The notes under the pieces: model-generated
Database searches by the model: none
The model's input: the letters and a program-made list of their open reading frames with translations, nothing else
Told to the model about the DNA's origin: nothing
Source of the DNA: Macrosoma leucophasiata
Lineage: Eukaryota > Arthropoda > Insecta > Lepidoptera > Hedylidae
Direction: 5' to 3'
DNA: 64,000 nucleotides
Assembly (NCBI GenBank): GCA_036365455.1
Contig: JAWQUS010000003.1
Location: forward strand, 764,001 to 828,000
Program-made: the position numbers and the translations under genes
Shown here: piece by piece, positions 58,701-64,000 of the stretch
How positions within the stretch are numbered: the first letter of the stretch is position 1
Layout of the letters: the number at the start of each line of letters is the position of its first letter

Positions 58701-61700
58701 AACAGATAGACTTTGACAATCCGAATAATAGAGACCCCCAAAAGAAGAAGGAAGAAGATTGGAAGAAAAAAGTATTACACGGACGACACCCACACGACTT
58801 AAGCCAATCCCATATAGACACAAAAGCCTCAAATATGTGGCTCAAAATTGGCAGCCTTTTCCCTGAAACGGAAGGATTTTTGATAGCAATCCAAGACCAA
58901 GTTATAAACACGAAAAATTATAGGAAACATATAATCAAGGACCCCACAATGACAGACGACAGGTGCCGAAAATGCAACACTCAATCAGAAACTATACAAC
59001 ATATAACCGGCGCATGCTCAAACCTCACACAAACGGACTACACGCATAGACATAACCAACTAGCTAATATTATACACCAAAACCTAGCACTCAAATATAA
59101 ACTCATAGAAGACACAAACACGCCATATTATAAATATATACCACAAACCATATTGGAAAATGCCTCCTACAAACTTTACTACGACCGTGCTATACTCACT
59201 GATAGAACCATCCACTACAACAGACCGGACATCACCTTACAAGACAAAAACAATAAAACCACATACTTAATAGATGTTGCTGTCCCCAATACCCATAATA
59301 TCCAAAAGACAATAACAGAAAAAATAAGCAAGTATTCAGAATTAAAAGAAGAAATCATTCGAATTTGGAAGCAAGATAAAGTTTACATTGTTCCCATAGT
59401 CATCTCAACCACCGGCGTAATTCCCAACAACATCCACAACAGCTTAAAACTACTAGACCTGAAAGATAATTTATATATTATCCTGCAAAAAGCTGCTATC
59501 CTGAATACCTGTAGAATAGTGAGAAAGTTCCTGCAGCTTGAAGAAAACCAGATTATCTAAACTCATGTTCCCCATCTGTAATCTACTTGGCTGATAGCCC
59601 GTAGTTGCAGTAATACCAGCTCCCGAGCTGAGAAAAAATAAACGTTACCCGAATAATAATAATAAATACTCTTTATTGTACACATAAGAACAAAAATTTG
59701 CAAAAACAATTTTATATATATGCACAATAGGCGGCCTTATTGCTTAAAGCAATCTCTTCCAGGCGACCTAAATAGAAAAAGAGACATCAATCAATTAAAA
59801 GAACAAGGGGTGTACAGACTTAAGAAATAAAAACTATTACAATTCAATATATTTCTTAAAATAGCACAAACATATACGTAGTTAGTATACCGAAATAAAA
59901 TATGTAAGTTTCAAACTAAATTACATAAAAATAGCGCATCGTCGATATCTCTAGCTGCTTAATCTTTCAAGACGTGAAATGTTCAACAGATGGACGGACA
60001 TAACGAACGTGATCAACCACAAGCGCACGTTCAGCATCGAATGCCAGCGGCCGGCGGAGTGCGCGTCGTTCGCGCTGGCCAGCCCCGAGGACGGCAAGTA
60101 CGTGTGGCGCATGTGCGTGCACCAGCACACCTTCTACATGCGCCACCAGCCCGCCCTGCACGCCTCCGACCATCGACCCAAATTCCAGGTCAGTGAGACC
60201 ATTCCTGTGAAGTACGTTGCTCTGTTACGTCCTCGGAAGACTTAAGGATAATTGCCAGAACGAGAGCAGTACGTTTTTCCTATTTATTTGTAGCATGCTT
60301 GCAGAGATGTTTCATGATCGAATCACGTAAAACGCTTAGGGCGGATTTCACCCTTTGCACTGAGAACTGAGTTTAATAAAACGCGGGTTAGCTTAAAATT
60401 TGCATACAATTTCAACCTTTTTACGAACACTTTGCGTCGGTAACGTTCAAATAGTGTTATTGAACTTGTTTAAGAACGTAAAACGCATTTTATTACGACG
60501 GTGAAATCGGCCCTTAAAATACATACAAAATCCTCAGAAATCTGGTCTTTGTGTGAGTGTCTATAGGCTGTAGTCATCACTTAACATCAATGTGAACTGT
60601 ATGCTTGTTTACCCTACCTTCGTTCCATAAAAAAAAATATATGTCAAATTCTGTTTAAAAATAATAAAACCCCGCTGCTAAAAATAAATGAATAAATGAC
60701 ATTATCTTGTATAGATAATATGAAAACACAATTCCCAGTACGTAACTAGTGGGAATAGTGAAAATGAAACGGTTTAATGGTTCGATACGTCGTCGACACG
60801 CTCGTATGGCGGCGGAACTGTTTTAATTATACAGAGATCTCTCATTTCGATATTAATTGATTATGAAAAATGTCAAATAGTCAGTAGCCTAGTGGTAGCA
60901 GGCCACTACTACTACGCTGGGAGTCCTGGGTTCGATTCCGTGATGTAATATACTTTAACTGTGTTTCTATTGCGGTTTTCTATTTTCTGGATGTTTCCCA
61001 GTACCTCGGAGTTTGGTATTGTGCCCTGTGATGTCAACAGGCTCGCCATCTGTTACATGGGCCAAAACGTTACCGGCGAATCGAGGGTGTTTAAATGTAT
61101 GCATTTACTCTCTACCTACCCCTTTCCCCGACGCAGAAATCGAACCCAGGACCCTAGCCAGTGAGCCAGTTCATGTGTAAAGAATAAAAAAAAAACATTA
61201 AAATCAGTTCACCCAATCGAAAGTTCTCGGGTAACAAACATAAAAAAATACAGTCTGATCGAGAATCTCCGGATGGCTGTATTGATGGGTGTAAAACGCT
61301 GTAACTGGCGTGTATTCCTTACGCATTAAATAAAGATGTTTTTAAAAAATAAAGTCTGTATAAATTCAGTTAGTTTGAAGGAGCCCTAAATATACGCTCG
61401 TGATTATACAACACTTGGAAATAGCCCCGCATATATTATCGTTACCGAACCACACCGCCGCGCATCGCACTACGTTATCGCGCATCGGATCTACAAACCC
61501 GTTATGGCTGTGATTTACTGGGTGCTTCAGTGATTATTGGTGATCTGGTGTTTTTCATTGTGGTCAATTATAAATATGTGACGGGTTGATTTTCTACTTT
61601 TTTGTTTGCTAACTTTCTCGGTGTACATTATTTTTTGTAGAATTTATTTTACGAACGGTTATTTTTATAATTGTGCTTGTTAGGTTTTATACACTGATCG

Positions 61701-64000
61701 TACCGATACAATAGGGTATTTGATAAGGTATACAATCTGTTTTAATGGCATTGTCGAAAAGTATACATAGGTATATTATGGGCAATGAAATGTATGGATA
61801 TACATTTTATGCAAATTGTTGTCATATTGCATGAGACAGAAGAGTTTCAAAAGATAGTGAAAAAATAATAAGCTTTGAAAAAAAAATACTTTTATATTCC
61901 TTGTACAAATCTCACTATTTTTTAGTAAGCAGACTATTTACAAAACAACCGGTCAAGTGCGTATCGAGCCACGCGCAGTGTATGGATCCGTAGTTTTTAG
62001 GTTTGATTATAATATTGTAATAAAAAAATAAAAATATATTTTCTATGGAGTTGTTCAGTTTCGAGTATTACATTTGGTCGACTATTACTCGCAAACTTGT
62101 AAAGCCAACTGAGATGTGATAGTTTTCCTTTTAATTTCGTTATATCTAGCTACTATTGCCGTAACGTTTAAATCTCTAACAACAACCGTTTAGTTGGTAG
62201 AGGGGGGGGACTTGACTCTATTGGCACTTTAAAGCTTAATAAGTCGCGAACAGTTAACTAAATCCAAAAATGATGTCAGCACACCCCTAACATTTTTGAA
62301 AGACCTATCCAACGATATCCCAGACTATATAGAAAACGTAAAATAAAAAAAATATCCGTCTGTTACGTGTAGGGGAGTTACCCTAAATAATTATATTTTT
62401 CATTTCATGTTTTTATTCTACCACTGTCGGCGTGATCAACTTGTGCCAAATTTCAAGTCATTCAAGTCGCAAAAACTATTGGTACTAGAACCAATAGTTT
62501 TTGCGCTAAATCGCGGACGGACAGACAGAAACAGACGGACATGGCGAAACTATAAGGGTTCCTACTTTACTACGGAACCCTAAAAACGCAAAATTTCTTA
62601 AATTCGTCATTTTTTTCGAAGGTATATACTTGGTTGTGATGTTCCAAGCAAGTACGATTGTTTAAGAGCTGTTTTTAGTAATTTCATAACTTGCAAATTT
62701 TTTAAAGGTGATATCACAAAATCTAATTTTGCGAATGGATTTACGTTTTGGGCGTTTTGGGCGACATACTGATGTCCAATTAAAAAATCATCCGACACAT
62801 TAAAAAAAATCTTCTACAGGAGCACGGGTTATCGGAAAGTCGCGAGGAGCTTGATCGCGAATGTAGTGAGGCGCGGGGGGGCTGCGTCAGCGGGACTGTG
62901 GGGGGTGCGGCCTCGGTAGAGGGGGGAGAACCTCTGTCTGCTGCGCATCGAGCGCATTCCACCTCCTGCCTTGAACTGGCTGAACATCGCCCACAGCCTA
63001 GGAACAGGTAAGCAAGTTCCAAGAGAATGGTTTGACCCGCCATCCCCTATGCTTCTCTACCTTTCGGTACGGTAGTAATATATTATCTGTATTTTTTCAG
63101 AGCACTCCTACCATCGTACCGGCCGGCGCCGGACTACGAGACCGCCATCCAACAGAAGTATCAACAGCAACGCGCCGAAGCCCAACTTCGCTACCAGAAC
63201 CACCACGCCCACTCCCAACTGCTCAGCACCAGCAAACCTCTAGTCTACGGCTCCCACCCCGACATCCACAGAATACACTACCCCGACGTCACGCGTCACA
63301 CGGTCTCCGTCAACCAGGGAGTCACCACCGACGATTACTACGGCGTCAAACTCATGGGCAACTACCCCTTCGCCGTCAACCCCAACGTCCAAACCGACCA
63401 TGCACTACACTACATCAACGTATACAAACCCCCACCCCCTTACCCGTCCAATGGGCTAGCTTCAAACTCCACCCCCGACCTAGCCGTCGCCAGCCAAGCT
63501 CTAAATTACCACCGAGGCTACATAAATTCCCACGTTTCAGGATCTAGTCCAGACTTAGTGTCGACGCGAACGGCCTTAAACAGGCAATATTTAGGCTACA
63601 TCAACCCCAATCACGGTGTAGTGAACTACGGCAGACCGAACATATTACCAGCCACTCACGGCACTTACAACAACTTAAACTCGGTATTGGACCCGAACCC
63701 GCACATAATCATCGACCCTCACCACATATCCGACAACATCCAAAAGGTATACGACGAACGAGGGAACATAATGTACTCGATGCCTATGCGTCGGATATCG
63801 TATCAGAGGCACATCGTTATGCCTCAGATTAAGCACAACGAGCAAGAACCTATATATGAAAACGTGCCTCTACCGTGGCAAAACGAGAAGCTAACCATGA
63901 GGGATCGCGCGCAAAGTCTAACAACCACCGATGAAATAGCGAGACTGAACGAACGGAACAGCAGTCATCCGGTTATAAGCAGCTACGGGAATATCCAGAA
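54302..64000 (+). CDS. Pez: Pez / PTPN14-like FERM-domain tyrosine phosphatase (5' part, runs off window)
   Basis: Five exons (54302-54934, 57255-57421, 59990-60188, 62820-63007, 63101-64000+) give about 695 codons in one consistent frame. The N-terminus MPFKLKLKKTRQYNV, the FERM F1, F2 and F3 lobes (about residues 20-325) and the linker motifs match non-receptor phosphatases of the Pez/PTPN14/PTPN21 family. In fly and mammals these act at the cell cortex in the Hippo/Yorkie pathway and bind WW-domain proteins through PPxY motifs. The catalytic PTP domain should lie to the right of the window. Intron 2 hosts a Dong-like retrotransposon and intron 1 a hAT MITE. An alternative, another FERM-PTP, is unlikely given the PTPN14-type start and linker. 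Confidence 0.93.
55640..55872 (+). mobile_element. LINE tail with (TCTG)n run
   Basis: 55690-55730 is a TCTG tandem run, then AACTGAACTGATTTTAATGA and GGGCGAAGCCGTGGGCAACA. In Pez intron 1. A related fragment starts near 55000 (CTAGCTGACCTGGCAAACTT). Confidence 0.65.
56409..56645 (-). mobile_element. family A repeat, Pez intron 1
   Basis: TTTTTTTTGTGTCATGGAAA ... TTAGGTAATCCGGTGGTGCC. Confidence 0.78.
56968..57224. mobile_element. hAT-type MITE with perfect 8-bp target duplication
   Basis: Ends CAGGGGCGGCTCTAG and AAACCGCCCCTG form terminal inverted repeats. GTTAGATC is duplicated exactly at 56960-56967 and 57225-57232. 257 bp, GC-rich, no transposase. It sits in Pez intron 1. Confidence 0.93.
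57255..57421 (+). CDS. Pez: Pez exon 2 (F2/F3 boundary)
   Basis: AQAEEGFITTCQQLRGYGQE, then MFTARDQRDQSEVTIAISLT and GIRVLTDTSDTPHIYR, as in the family's F3 start. Acceptor TTGTTTCACAG, phase 0 in; ends phase 2 at GTTACT. A hAT MITE ends 30 bp before the exon. Confidence 0.93.
57556..57656 (-). mobile_element. family A repeat, partial, Pez intron 2
   Basis: CACTGAACACTATCATTTAG ... GGAGCTCTACCACCAGTAG. Confidence 0.75.
57715..57955 (+). mobile_element. family I repeat with TAA tail, Pez intron 2
   Basis: ATCATCATCATAATTTCAGC, CGCAGGACGCCGCTGCCCAT, GGTGGGCGGTGGGATCTCC, then the TAA run used by the Dong-like insertion. Confidence 0.65.
57980..59651 (+). mobile_element. Dong/R4-clade non-LTR retrotransposon, 5'-truncated, open
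   Basis: One open frame ends at 59560. It starts inside the RT domain just before the catalytic YMDD box (58048-58059), followed by LDKCKTVHI and the thumb block NTYAIPVLTYSFGIIKWS. It ends with a CCHC finger (CRKC...H...C) and a restriction-like endonuclease core (RPDI ... YLIDVAVP). The N-terminal DNA-binding region and RT fingers are missing. TAA repeats flank it on both sides (57956-57979 and 59652-59665), which fits the known preference of Dong elements for TAA tracts. No stop codon interrupts the remnant, so the insertion looks young. About 90 bp of 3' UTR follows the stop. Confidence 0.9.
59652..59930 (-). mobile_element. LINE/SINE tail of the AATACTCTTTATTGTACACA type
   Basis: Starts in a TAA run, then AATACTCTTTATTGTACACA and AGGCGGCCTTATTGCTTAAA with CAATCTCTTCCAGGCGACC. 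A known style of lepidopteran retroelement end, read here in inverse. Ends about 60 bp before Pez exon 3. Confidence 0.65.
59990..60188 (+). CDS. Pez: Pez exon 3 (FERM F3 lobe)
   Basis: I chose the acceptor AACAG ending at 59989 because it gives HIYR-WTDITNVINHKRTF, matching the family's IYRWxD block. The AG at 59971 is also in frame but would insert six residues (REMFNR). The exon continues with CASFALASPEDGKYVWRMCV and QHTFYMRHQPAL. Ends phase 0 at GTCAGT. Confidence 0.9.
60538..60640 (+). mobile_element. family A tail fragment, Pez intron 3
   Basis: TCTGGTCTTTGTGTGAGTGT ... CCTTCGTTCCATAAAAAAAA. Confidence 0.75.
60883..61155 (+). mobile_element. SINE-B copy in Pez intron 3
   Basis: AGTAGCCTAGTGGTAGCAGG, B box GGGTTCGATTCCG, body TTTGGTATTGTGCCCTGTGA; tail damaged. 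Confidence 0.82.
61370..61640 (+). promoter_or_regulatory. possible internal promoter in Pez intron 3
   Basis: A CpG-containing patch (CCACACCGCCGCGCATCGCA, TTATCGCGCATCGGATCT) in an otherwise AT-rich intron, followed by TTCAGTGATTATTGGTGATC. It might mark an alternative first exon. Weak evidence only. Confidence 0.2.
61940..62588 (+). mobile_element. RTE-like LINE 3' region
   Basis: CCGGTCAAGTGCGTATCGAG opens it and GACAGACAGAAACAGACGGA with TACGGAACCCTAAAAA closes it, the standard borders of this class. Contains a hairpin around ACTATTGGTACTAGAACCAA. In Pez intron 3. Confidence 0.75.
62820..63007 (+). CDS. Pez: Pez exon 4 (linker)
   Basis: After CTTCTACAG, 188 bp encode EHGLSESREELDRECSEA, a Gly-rich stretch and LELAEHRPQPRN. 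Low-complexity linker with little conservation expected. It is supported by open frame, GC content, both splice sites and matching phases (0 in, 2 out; AG+A gives Arg). Could be alternatively spliced only together with a phase partner. Confidence 0.72.
63101..64000 (+). CDS. Pez: Pez exon 5 (linker, continues beyond window)
   Basis: After ATTTTTTCAG the frame reads ALLPSYRPAPDYETAIQQKY, which matches the PTPN14/21 linker start. It then carries KPPPPYP, a PPxY-type WW-binding site. About 300 residues are open to the window edge, including EPIYENVPLPW (a possible phosphotyrosine site). The exon is codon-biased toward C-ending codons early and less so later. The catalytic domain is not yet reached. 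Confidence 0.9.

Noticed and set aside
59972..60188. Using the AG at 59971 as acceptor for Pez exon 3.
   Set aside because: In frame, but it would add six residues that interrupt the conserved IYRW block; the AG at 59989 restores it exactly.
1..64000. CRISPR arrays, operons, bacterial insertion sequences or ribosome binding sites.
   Set aside because: The window is eukaryotic with spliced genes; spaced repeats here are SINEs, MITEs and a diverged tandem array, with no uniform short repeats and spacers.

Overview
This is a eukaryotic genomic window, almost certainly from a moth or butterfly (Lepidoptera). Genes are split into short exons with GT/AG splice sites. The DNA is AT-rich and packed with interspersed repeats of lepidopteran type: tRNA-derived SINEs, a 5S-rRNA-derived SINE, RTE-like LINE tails ending in GACA runs, many short inverted-repeat elements (MITEs), and a Dong/R4-type retrotransposon in a TAA repeat. 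The species cannot be named from the sequence alone.

Three protein genes are supported. (1) The first coding exon of tomosyn (syntaxin-binding protein 5, an inhibitor of SNARE-driven secretion) lies on the minus strand at 35287-35409. The rest of the gene reads leftward, and I found no second exon, so the left 35 kb is probably one huge repeat-filled intron. (2) Head to head with it, 36110-52895 on the plus strand carries coproporphyrinogen-III oxidase (haem synthesis) in eight or nine exons. I joined these exon by exon, and every splice phase agrees. The two start codons are 700 bp apart across a CpG-rich, probably bidirectional promoter. (3) From 54302 to the right edge runs the front part of Pez, a FERM-domain protein tyrosine phosphatase (vertebrate PTPN14/PTPN21). 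Five exons cover the FERM domain and part of the linker; the catalytic domain lies beyond the window.

The layout is: 1-35 kb, no convincing protein exon, nested repeats, a four-unit diverged tandem array (14.5-16 kb), several two-copy duplications and a decayed LINE; 35-36 kb, divergent promoter; 36-53 kb, the CPOX gene, with a possible 22-residue acidic cassette exon, a decayed tandem copy of exon 4, and a 0.76-kb GC-rich structured insertion; 53-54.3 kb, short intergenic gap with a fold-back element and a LINE remnant; 54.3-64 kb, Pez, with a hAT MITE 30 bp from a splice acceptor in intron 1 and a 5'-truncated but otherwise open Dong-like retrotransposon in intron 2.

The three genes have unrelated jobs (secretion control, haem synthesis, Hippo-linked tyrosine phosphatase). 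Nothing suggests a functional cluster beyond the shared tomosyn/CPOX promoter. I saw no clear sign of a wholly new gene system. The best leads are the tandem array with a conserved inverted repeat plus TGACGTCA, the CPOX exon duplications, and the structured element at 42400-43161.
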